From Acanthaster planci (taxonomy: Eukaryota; Echinodermata; Asteroidea; Valvatida; Acanthasteridae), in the NCBI RefSeq assembly GCF_001949145.1, contig NW_019091612.1:219599-249838 (forward strand): a stretch of 30,240 nucleotides of DNA, read 5' to 3'. The translations under genes were made by a program, and so were the position numbers. This document shows positions 9,606 through 21,600 of this stretch, in pieces. Each line of letters opens with the position of its first letter. Position 1 is the stretch's first letter. The notes under the pieces were generated by a model. It worked only from the letters and a program-made list of their open reading frames with translations, was not told the DNA's origin and did not search any database.

Positions 9606-12600
9606 GTACGTCATTTGCTTCTCATTAATGATTTTTGCCACCAGTATTGATATAAATGATTTGGATTTAGAGTTCATAGGCTATTTAATGTTGTACTTGT
9701 AGGCTGGTAGTAGGCCAGGCGCCTATTTACTATTTTATCCATATTGATTGTGCGTATCATATAATAATTTTCGTAGCTGTTGTTACGGCAGCCGTAACGC
9801 ATCTCCCATTTCCAATCATTACGGCACTGCAACTGTGCAAGCACGCTAACTTAAGTGCAGATTTCAGAATTTATTTCCCTTTAAAAAATATCCTCCAAAG
9901 CCTCCAATGAGAAAAGAAAAAAGATTCCTGCTAAGGCCTATAGGCTACAATTAGAAACCAACAAAAAAAACAATTATGGTATAAAACATGAAATTTAGGC
10001 AAAAAAAATTAAATAGTCCAAGCGTAGATTCAAACTCGCACACCAGTGCTTCCAAACCTTCCACCTTGACCGCTCGGCCACAAGCATTCAGTGATCATGG
10101 TAGTTTAAAATATATAAACCGTCGTGATGATCAGCTACGTTATCACACTTGCGCAGTTCATTGCCGTAACGATACAAAATGGGAGATGCTTTACGGCTGA
10201 CATAACGATAACCACTTCGCATAATAATTTGTTCTGATCGTTGTATGTAGCCTTGTAGGCCTGTCATAGGCCTACATGGATGTATTGTTGATGTACGGGA
10301 AGAGTTCCATATACGGACGCCAGTAATTATTCCCTATACTAAAGTAACCCATTAGCCGTCAGAAGGCAAAAAATATGCCCAGAAAAGTTTGATTTAGGAG
10401 GGAAAAAAGCAAACAGGTTACTTTGAAAACACTTTTTTCAGACCAGTCCCATAGAGTTTGTGCACAGGGTGTCAAGTGGCATCCATATATGGAACTCTTT
10501 CCTTGATAAGCCTTATCGCTAATAAAAGTGCAAGAGTGATTTTGCACAATAGTAAAAAGGTACATGTATCATGCCTTTCCGCAGTTGCGCAAAATCAGTA
10601 ACTATTAGCGATAAGGCATGTGCACTTGGTACTTGGAAGAAATCCTCCTGAAAAACTCTCCACTAGGGAGATTAACAAGGAGGGGTTCAGAACAGTGGAA
10701 ACTAATTTGATTTAGGAGTTACTGAAATGTGTAGGTACATGAAATAGCGGCTCATAGTGGGTCCCTATTTGGTCATGTCTTTGAATCAGTAACGGTGCCT
10801 TCAGATTATCGCCCATTGCTAGAGTATGGTGGGGATATGTGAAATATGAACTATTGTTGACAACTGGCAATGTATTGCTGTACAAATCAATAGTACTTGT
10901 TTTTGTAAGATGTTTTGGAACCTGTTGGATCATCTGAATATTGTGCTCATGGATTTTATTGAGACTTTACCTGAAGATAGGATAGTATAAGAATGAAACC
11001 CTGTAATTTGTAAGCTTAAGCTACATTTGTGGAATTTTGTGTTGAAATTTACCGAATCGCACAAATTTTGTACGCTCAAAGTGATTGCCGCGACTGCACA
11101 GCGCAAATTATATGCCAAGCAATTCTTAGAGGAATTTTGTTGCCCGGTGTGCTTTTGATATAGGCAACATCAGTTGCAAATCTTATCCAAAACTACATTT
11201 TAAGTAACATTTGAAGTGTTATTATGCCCAATCTATACTTGTTTGTAGGCTTACAAAGAAAAGGCCAATTGCAAAGCAGATGAAGATGGATATTCCTGGC
11301 TTCCCTTTGTTGATGCTATAATTGGATGGATTCCTTGCTCAGTGGCACAAATTCTCTTTTTCTGTAATTTTTTTGGTCCTGCAAGTTATTTTTTGGGGGG
11401 TGAGTGGCATACTAGTGTAATTAACATTAATTAAATTGCAGTTAATTACTGAAAAATAACCAGTGGTCACACAGGTAATAACAATCATTTTGACAAGACA
11501 TTTATTTTCATTGCTCACATAAGTTGATCTTTCATTGGTGGATGGTCCTGTTCTTGTAATAAGATGTATGATAATGATTAATAACTAACGATAATTAATT
11601 AGTGTCAAAATATTTTTTTTATTTTATTAATCAGTATTGAATAATATTTTCAAGTTTGTTTGATATTAAATCCCCAAGAAATTTCAACTTAATATTCCAG
11701 GTATTTAATAAGTTGTGAAATGATTGACTTCAATTTGGGTCAGTTTTCTGATATGATATGTAGGACACTTAGATGGGAATATTTAATTCCCCAAAATTTC
11801 ATACCTTTGTTAATATACATCCGACTGAGCTGATTCTTGCATAATTATATTGCATTTGCAAAGCTCTTTCCAATGACAAGTAATTTATATTCATTACTCA
11901 CACTTCATCTCACATACCGACAATGTAGTTGTTGTACCCTAACGTGGTGTGGCATCTCAGGTGGGGCACTTTGAATTTTTTTTTTTCACATTTGCCTTGC
12001 TGGAGTAATATTTTTACCTCAGATTTCATTTTGACATTTTTATCAAACTCCTAATATTCTGGTTCAAAAATCTTGATTTTACTCATCTGTCATGCCCACT
12101 GCGAATGCCAAGTTGTGATGAGATTTTAGTTTTGTTTAATATCCCATTTTTTTTCTGAAGTACAAAACGAACTCTCTTAAAATGTGCCAAAAATACAAAA
12201 CATGATTTTTTAACAAACTTATGGTTAGGTATGTAAGTGGAGGTAGGCCTAATAATAATTTATAAGAATTTATCAAATCTAACCCTAACATGCCTAATCA
12301 TCCCTCAATCCTTCAAAATTTTGGAAAATGGAGGCTGCATGGCAAATATGCATTGCTGATTGCAACATTTGCATTGTCTCAAGGCCGTGGGTTCGACCAT
12401 ATGTTTTTTATTTTCAGCCGTGCATTAATTTATGCCCACATTACATGTGAAATCCTCCATACTGCTCTAGGATACCATTCACACTGCCTCAACATAATGA
12501 GAGGAATTGCTGGAGGATTTTGAAGGATTGAGGCAGTGGGCACCCCTCCACAGAACATATTCAAGAAATATCAGAAGATTTTGAAGGATTGAGGGTGTAT

Positions 12601-15600
12601 CCTAGCTGAAAGGGCCTATATGTAGGCAGTTTAATAAGGTTAAAGAATATCTAAATGTTTACGTGGGATGTTCTGAGGTTCTTTCAAGTGTGCCACATTG
12701 GGGAACACTCAGCTGAATTCTTGCCCAATTTCCAGACACCACCATTTTCATATTTTTGACAAAATTTCATGACTGGGAAATTCTACGCTAAGGTTCAACA
12801 GCATTTGTTATAAGGGTTATGGTACAGTATTTGAAGTTTTTCAACAAGAAGTTTGACAACAGTATGTGAGGAAATTGAGTGCAAGTTGAAATGCGCTGGT
12901 TGTTAGGAGTCTCACACACCGGGGAGTAGCAGGAAACACTTTTCATTGTGCCAAATAATCACATTTTACTTTTGAAATAATTAAATTAGTGAAAAAGCTA
13001 GAAATTGTACAGGTTCCTGTAATTGATGATGAAACAATATTGTTTTACACAAGTTAAAACTTAAAGGCCTTAGCCTTTTGGGGTTTGTAAAAGTTGTAAA
13101 ATCCTTCATTGTTTTTGTGTTTATTTGGCCAGGTTTGGGGAAACAGTTTCGTATATCTATCGACTATTCCAGACCTCATGCACAACGTCTGTGGTCCATG
13201 ACAGAAAAACTCCTAACTTAGTGTTTCTTCATCAAATTTACATATTTCTGGTAGTTTTCAAGTCCACCCATTTCCTCCAATTTTGCCAACAAAACATAAC
13301 ACATTTGTGGATATGGTAACTTGGCAGACATTATGGCAACCAGTTTTTCTTTTTCCCCAATAAAACAGCAATAATGATTGTTTGGATTGAGATTTTCAGA
13401 ATGTTTTCAGCATACACAACCAAGGCAGTGTCATAAGAGCCCTGTATTCCCACCAAACTTATCCCACTGAATATCAGGAATATTAATGAATTCCCCAAAC
13501 ATCATTGCTTCTCCGGCAGATTGTCCGTCTTCAGTCACCCGAAGGCACCAAGAGAGTCAATGTTCCTGTGACAATGACGCTCTACAAATTTTTTCAAAAG
13601 GTATAATATTACATTTGCATTTACAATGACGTGAAGATGTAATGCTATTAAATTAATTATTTATTGTTAAATTCCATCATTTGCATGCATCACAATTGAG
13701 GTGTTCTTTATTGCTGATATTTAAGGAAAACCTACAAGATACAATCTTTGTCCATTTTCATGAAAAAAAAACACACAAAACAAAACTAACACCAACAATG
13801 TTTGTGGCATTGAAGCCAAAAATATTATTTCATATTCTAATTTTTTTAGATTTCAATCCAGTTGAATTTCAAAGCTGTTCAGTTCAAGCAGATGATATCT
13901 CACTATTCCTAATTCATCTTCAGCAGTCTATCTTCACAAATTGTTCCCCTTTTTTTAAATTCAAATACCTGGATTTGTAACTGTTCTTTCCACAGACATT
14001 CTCAGCAGCATTTCCTGGACTGTGCATTTGTCGCTATTTTTCTTAAATTTGTAGGTGTCTGAGGCAGTGGCGATTCCAGTTGACCAATTCAAATTATTTG
14101 CTGATCGAAACAGAATCAGGGAGTTGAAACCCACCAGCAAAGTCACCTTGAACTCTTCAAAAATCAAGTAAGTTCTGTCATTTCTGCAGAATCTCGATAA
14201 TGCTGATTTAAAACTAGATAAAAAATGGGTCAAAATTGTAAAAACTTACCGAAAGTAGACATGAAATTCGCTCGAGTCTATTCCCAAATGGGATTCAGTT
14301 TGACTTCTGCCTCAACTAGACTTGGTTTGAATTCACAAGTTGTTTTTGATAATGTAATAGAACTCGTCGAATTACTCCCAGACTTGCGAGTCCCAAAGTA
14401 GCTGCATCCATATGTCAGTCTGAAGACTGGTGAAGTTTGCCAGATTCTAAGCTTAGATTTGACTTAGAGCTAGGGTTCTTGCGGTTCTAGGGTTCTTTGA
14501 GGCCAATTTGGACTTCTAATGTGATCTTTCACCCGGGTCTAGGCCCAAGGTTTACCTACTACCCCTGACCCCTACAGCTGACTGCAAAAGGTTCGTCTTG
14601 TTTCCTGTGTACAGGCATGGAGATATGCTATATGTGGCCAATCAAACAGCAAGCTATGATGGACAGGCTGACAAGGCAAGCACGTCGGCTGCCAGTATCG
14701 TTGAGGATGATGTGGACCAATTCCTCACCAAACTTGACGGAAAAATTTACAGAGAACGAGATGACCAACTGTGAGTTTCCCTGAATTAATTTCAAAAACA
14801 CCGTTACCACGATTTCTACAGAGAATAGTGGTGTTAGCCTCTATTATGAGGCAACCATCTTGGGCCCTTTTCCAATACTCGTCTTCGGCTCCATCTCAGG
14901 CTTCAACTCTTTTTTCACTTCCTGACTTTGAGGTTGTAAGAGCAATAGTAAGTCTGATAGTGCCATAAAACAAGTAAGATGCAAAAGAGCCAAACATTAC
15001 AGTACTTCAATTTAATTTAAATGCTTCAGACCCACAATCGGGGATTGGTTTCGGAGACGAAGCCTGAGACGGAGACGAAGTTGACTATTCACCACTCAAA
15101 GCAATGTTACCAAACTGACGCTGGAAAGAAAAAAAGTCTGTTCCCTTTTATCAACTTGTGAAGTTGTATTACTACTGCCAGTGGGTCTACAGGGAAAAAG
15201 ACAAGCGTAGCAGCATCACTGATAAAGGTCTATACAGTTGCTTTCTTGTAGACCATAAGCCAACCATATAGGACTATTGTGCTGTGCCTTGATAGACGTG
15301 TACTTTTGAAAACTCTCATCTTCTTGAAACAAGCTTAAGTTATCTGTCACGTGAGTTGACCTTAAGACATTCTTGCTCATAGGCCATCTCATCATCTGAC
15401 ATAACGCATACAGGTTCATACTGCACAGGTCTAGCATGTATGTATCCTGCTAGCTTACTCCAGTAAAGCTGAGTGGTTGCTTTGTCATATCTCTACTTTC
15501 CTAGCAAGTAGATAGTCATTAGTTCATATTCCACCCAAGTTTGGGAAACCGTTTTCTTCTCAAAAGCTGCTGAACAATATTCAGCATATATACACAGTGC

Positions 15601-18600
15601 CTTACATCAATGAAAGGCAAACCTTACAATCAAAGGTCTATAAGAAGAGAATGCTTTTATTTCGTGATATTACCTAAGATTCAATGACAGTTAGATATTA
15701 ATCACTTTATATCACTATTTATCAGCAAGAGTCACATTAATTTTTTTAACCACTTTTCAACAGATGTCATCACGGAGCCAATGCCAAGTGTGTCCACTGC
15801 GTACCCTTGGAGGTAAACAATCACATGATTAACACATGATTTGATTTTTGCATTGCAGAATGATTATTTTTTAACATTAACCCTAACTCTTGTCAAGTTA
15901 AATCCAGTGAACTAGCAGAATCAAAAAGAATCCAACAGCAGTGTTGTAGTTGAGTCCATTACAAATCACAAGTCCTTCCACAAGTCACCTCACAAGTCCC
16001 TTCACAAGTCCTTCCACAAGTCACCTCACAAGTCCCTTCACAAGTCCTTCCACAAGTCCCTTCACAAGTCCTTCCACAAGTCACCTCACAAGTCCCTTCA
16101 CAAGTCCTTCCACAAGTCACCTCACAAGTCCCTTCACAAGTCCTTCCACAAGTCACCTCACAAGTCCAGTTACAAATCCTTCCACAAGTCCTTTGACAAG
16201 TCCAGTCATAAGTCCCTTCATAATTCCATTCATAAGTCCAGTCACAAGTCACCTCATAAGTCTGTTCACAAAATCCATTCATAAGTAACAGGTTGAACAA
16301 TGACAAAGGAATGCTTTTGTCTCTGTTCATTTGAATAGATTGTGAATTGGCTGTTGATTGAATGACTTGTGATAAACCACGAGGACTTGTGTTAGACTCC
16401 ACTACGGCATTGTTGTTAATATAAATCAAAACTTTCTGGAAACATCCTAAATTCTCCAATGAGCTGGAAACATGTAGTGCTTTTTCTGTGTTTTCCATAT
16501 CTAGCTTCAGTAATCTGTGTATGCAGCATTATTGGCTAGACTCTGCCCTTGGCAAATCTACAAATCCCCCAAAACCTACTCATCATTTCAGAAAGATCCA
16601 GGAAACTTAGGGCCAATTGACAGGTTACCAAAACTTAGGTCAGCACACATACATGCACTGGTACTGCAGCTGTGAAGATTACGCACATGTTGAACAATAG
16701 TCATTGTTAGGAGATTTTCTTGTTTGTTTCCACAACTCGGTCCCAAATTTCCCAACAAAACAAATTTCCTCCCCCCCATGCAAGGAACCAGTGTTCCCTT
16801 AGTCCACTTAATTAAAGAATGAGGCTTTTTTATTCTTTTCTCTTGCAGCCCTATGATCAGAGGTATCTGCAAGAACATGATCCACCCATCAAGCATCTCT
16901 CTTTCCATTCCTATATTAGGAAACTCACAGGAGGAGTTGACAAGTGAGTTGCTAGGCTTCAGCAGTAACCTGTAAAATAACTGTGAAATGCTGTCAAGTT
17001 TAATTCATATTTACCGGGGTTCCCACAGCCTGGAAAAGTCGTGCAAAAGACATGGAAATTCAGTTTCATTTTCCAGGCCTGGAAAAGTAATTGAATTTGT
17101 AAACATGACTAAAGTCATAGATAAGTCAAGGAATTTTTAAACACTATGACAGTGTGTGTGATTTCTATCATCAGAAATAAGTGCATAAAATGTGTGATTT
17201 TATTCCCAACTTTAAATGTCCAAATAATCCAAGAAATAGCGTTATTGGGTCATGGATTTTCATAATTTGGTCATGGAAATTCATGGAATTTAATTGTCCT
17301 TTAGTTGCAGGATCCCTGATTTACATTCGTAAAACTTTTTACATGCACTCTTTTCCAGCCAATGGCTGTCTTCCATGCTTGGTTGATTTCTTACTTGCCC
17401 GTTTGTCTCTGTATACTTGTCATTTTGCCTTTTAGAAAGGTTCCACTAGGATCGAAACATCAGGCCAACTAACTTTTTGATTTGTTGGTTAGGTCACGGA
17501 AGCCAGCAAGCACATTTGAAACAGGTTTTGTATTTAATATTGACATTAATACATTACTTCCTTGTCAGAGTTCATCAAGGCAATAAGCTGCCTTTATGCA
17601 CTGATTACTCTCGATTGTTTGAAACGTGTACCAAACTAGGCTGTATCCTTTAGGAATGTAGTCACAAATAGTGACGCTCACTACAGCATTCACTGATGAA
17701 CGATGGAACCCCTGTCCTAGTGCAACCAAAATCACATCTGCTCACCAACTTGTTTATTTTTATCTCCAGAGGCAAGTTTGCCTTCCTTGATAACATCAGC
17801 CTGAAGATTAAGCCAGGTTGCACGGAGCACGCCCCCTGGCCGGGCGGCATATGCACTAAATGTCAGCCCAGTGCCATTACACTCAACAGACAGGTAGGTA
17901 GGGCTCCTTGGAGTTCATGGCACACCAAGCGGTGTGCATTACAGGTAGCTCAGCCACCGGGTACCTAATTGAGATAAACATGGACACCCATAACCTTGTC
18001 ATTCAAAGACAGAAAAGAAAAGGCAAGCTTGAAGATGAATTCAAATTGTTAATAACCCAAAACAGTCATGACCAATCTTTGGACATAAAAATGAACTCCG
18101 TTTCTGTTTTCCATATGCCCTAGTTTTTATCCATAAGTTTAAAACTGGTCAATTTTTAACCTGATCTGAGTTTATGGAATGGTGGAAAAGAAAGATTTTT
18201 CAACAGCATTTGCCATCATCAAGTGATCCAGTTTCCATGTGCAGAAACTCAAGATTACTAATTAACCTCAGAGTTATAGCATTTTATTACATGCCCTTGT
18301 AAAACATTTGCTCCAAAATTTCACCCACATAATTTTCAAATTGCCTGTTTTCTTGAAATAAAGCAATTAAATTAAATATATTTAAGTTCCACTCATAGAA
18401 TGAAATTAACCCTCATCTGTGATTAAGAGCATTGTATTTGTTATCTTTTGTTATTACTACAGACATATCGACATGTAGACAATTTGATGTTTGAGAATCC
18501 ATATATGTTTGATCGATTCTTGGACTACTGGCGTAAGACGGGAAACCAACGTATGGGTTTCCTTTATGGCAAATATGAGCACCATAAAGATGTACCACTT

Positions 18601-21600
18601 GGAATCAAAGCAACAGTATCAGCAATTTACGAACCTCCGCAGGTGAGGAAAAGGAAAGCTTGGTTTGTAATCATTTTCAACACATTTGAATGGTATAGAA
18701 AATGATTTATTAAGATTTGTTCATGTGCTGCCACCAGTGGGATTATAGAATACTTACATATAATTCAATCATTTAAAGCAACAATTAGCAACACAACTTC
18801 TTCACCAAAACCACAAAACAATTCCTAAATACAATGAAACTGAAAAAGTATTAAGTAAGAAACCAATAGTCGGAAGCAAAAGAAATATTAAAAGATCACT
18901 CCTAGAAAAAAAGCACTCCCAAATTACCGTCTCCATTGGTGAACCGCTGCAGTGTGTGCGTGTACACAGGGCAAGTAAGTTATGAGCAAACCCCCACCAA
19001 AAGTGTTCCCTTGGTCCACGACCCAAACAGAAAGCCCAAGGTGAACAATGCCCCCCCAGTAACTTTACCCCAACCACACCCACAGCTGTCGAAAACGTGG
19101 ACCGTAAGACGTGTATAAACATGCATTTGTCAGTGTAATTGGATCAAGAGGGGTTAATGTGTTAGCAGGCCAACCCACTTTGAAATGGGAGAACCAGTCT
19201 GCCAACAGCTAAACCACGCTTAACCTTGACAATTCTGACTTACTCCATCTTACTGAAGTTGACCAAGCTCAGCTCATTTCAGCCCATTCTAATCCAAGGG
19301 AATGATCAGTTTCTCCTCCATCTCAGGCGTTAGCTCTGTCATCATCGTCCACTTTTAGGCTGACCGTGTGCAAATGCAAAGACTTCATTGGTTGGGTTGC
19401 TATTTGCACGACATTTTGTAGTAATTGACTAACACTCAACTGGAACTTGCCTGGGTTGAATAGGGGATTTTCTTGTAGATTGAATAGGGAATTGACTTAT
19501 CACATTGCTAACAACTTTAAAGTCGGGGGGGGGGTTAGAAATCAGGCAAAGCTAGAGACAGAGACAGAGTGGTGGAAAATCCCCCATTCAACTCAGGCAA
19601 ATTCCAGCTGAGTGTTGTCTAATGAACCCTTCTTAGCCTAGCTGACCCTACTTTACAACAGCCCACTCAAGCTTAGCTCAACTCAACTCATCCCAGGCCA
19701 TCCTAGTCTTGTCCAGTTCAACAAGCTTCCCTTTAGCCAACCCATCCTAGCCCCATCCTAGCCCCATCTAGACCTGCTTAATATCACATTTGACTACCAG
19801 AAACCAACTTTACCCAGTCTGGCTCAACTCAGCCCATTCGGCCTTGTTGATTCCAATCACTCAAACCCAACAAGTTTTCCATACAATTTGTTTTTCTTTT
19901 CATGATAACAGGCCCATTTTCGTTATTACTCATTTAGCGATCTACAGTGAACAGTTTAGAGCTGTTACCTGACTATAATGCTGAAGCTGTGGAGTTTGTT
20001 GCCAGCAAAATGGGACTCAGAAAGGTTAGTTTGTCTCTTAACTATTTGTCTGTATGTCTAAGCTTATGGATTACAAAAGAGATGCTTGACAGGTGCTCAG
20101 AACTCTCAACCCTTGATGGGTTTACTGGGAACCACTGCCTATTCACTTGGAAATACTGTATGCCCAATACGGGGCTGTTCAAGTGGAAGAAAGCCCAATG
20201 TGGGAATATTGCCTGTTCACTTGGAAATATTGCATACCCAGTGTGGGAATATTGCCTGTTCACTTAGAAATATTGCATGCCCAATGTGGGCCTTCTCACT
20301 TGGACACATGCCCAATGTGGGAATATTACCTGTTCACTTGGAAATATTGCATACCCAATGTGGGAATATTGCCTGCTCACTTGGAAATATTGCATGTCCA
20401 ATGTGGGAATATTGCCTGCTCACTTGGAAATATTGCATACTCAATGCAGGAATATTGCCTGCTCACTTGGAAATATTGCATGCCCAATGTGGGCCTTCTC
20501 ACTTGAACACATGCCCACTGTGGGAATATTACCTGTGGGAATATTGCCTGTTCACTTGGAAATATTGCATTCCCTTTATGGGAATTACATGCTGTTTCTG
20601 CAGAGAATAGAATTTTCTTCAACATAGTTCACAACTATCTCATGAAAAGCCCAGTAGTGTGTTATCAAGTGTATCAGCAACCCCTCATAAGTCAAACATA
20701 CAGGTGTATTGATTGGCAGACGAACCTACAACTTTTTTGTCTTCTGCTTTTGTCTTCTGTGTTACATGTGAAATATTAATTTATTTCCCAAACACAGTCT
20801 ACTGGCTGGTTGTCATCTTACATTGCTCTATGCTCCGTTCAGATGTGGGTCTGTCAACACTAATGGATACATTTGCACATAACCAAAATCATCTCTTTCT
20901 TCAACAGGGTTGAGAGTCAAGAAATGAACTTTAACAATTTTACTGATGTAGATTTAGTTTACACAGTTTAATAGGATTTGGTTGTTCATTGTTAAACTAA
21001 TCAGGATCTTGATGAAAATGTCCAGCTTACATGTATATTAGGGGTTCTGGTGGGACATGCACACAACTGTGTCAGCTCATGTTTTTCAGGTAATCTGAAA
21101 TACCACTCTTACAGAGAAAAGCAATTTATCTGTAAAAACATGGGTACTACAGGTATAACATTTGAGAAATGTGTCAAAATCCATGACTTTTTATTTAAGT
21201 TCTTAAACCGGAATTTAAGGATGCATGTAGCTTAAGAAATAACGTACATCACGATGTCAGTCCACAAAGTGACAAACATGAAACAGGCTGATTGTGCCAT
21301 TCGTTGAGCAGATAACCTGAGCAAAAACATACACATGTATCTTCCTGAGAAAAGTTTTTACTGTAATAGTTTACATCATACATGTATTTGTGTTTATTTT
21401 TTTCTATCAGATGGCAAAACTAAAATTTGATCTTAGGAATTGCGAATGTCTGTCCACTATTTTGTAACGTTTGTCACAACCATATTTTCCCTCCAAATGT
21501 AAAAATCTTACAAGACTTATGTTATGAGTACATATACATTCATAACAAAACCAAATTAAATAAAATAATAAACAATTCATTAAAAAAAAAATCGGTTCAT

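Larger units (their letters stand above)
9606..13519 (+). other. NPLOC4: Intron 1 of NPLOC4 (3.9 kb)
   Basis: Holds the Mutator-like MITE (9771-10220), a second MITE copy (10297-10502), a hairpin repeat (10510-10617) and a rearranged repeat (12302-12594). From 10618 to 12300 and from 12600 to 13519 I see only AT-rich intronic DNA. Confidence 0.8.

Noticed and set aside
10018-10085. Possible tRNA-Ser/Leu gene on the - strand.
   Set aside because: A and B box words are present, but the acceptor and T stems do not pair and no proper anticodon arm forms; it is a relic in a MITE.
15950-16498. Long overlapping open frames on both strands (Thr/Ser-rich on +, Cys-rich on -).
   Set aside because: They are produced by the 12-bp minisatellite, which keeps all frames periodic. 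There is no start context and no splice logic, and the region lies inside an NPLOC4 intron.
20042-20627. Several 70-174 codon frames with repeated [11 protein letters not shown]-type peptides.
   Set aside because: They come from translation of the 43-bp array in different frames as units shift phase. No independent coding evidence.
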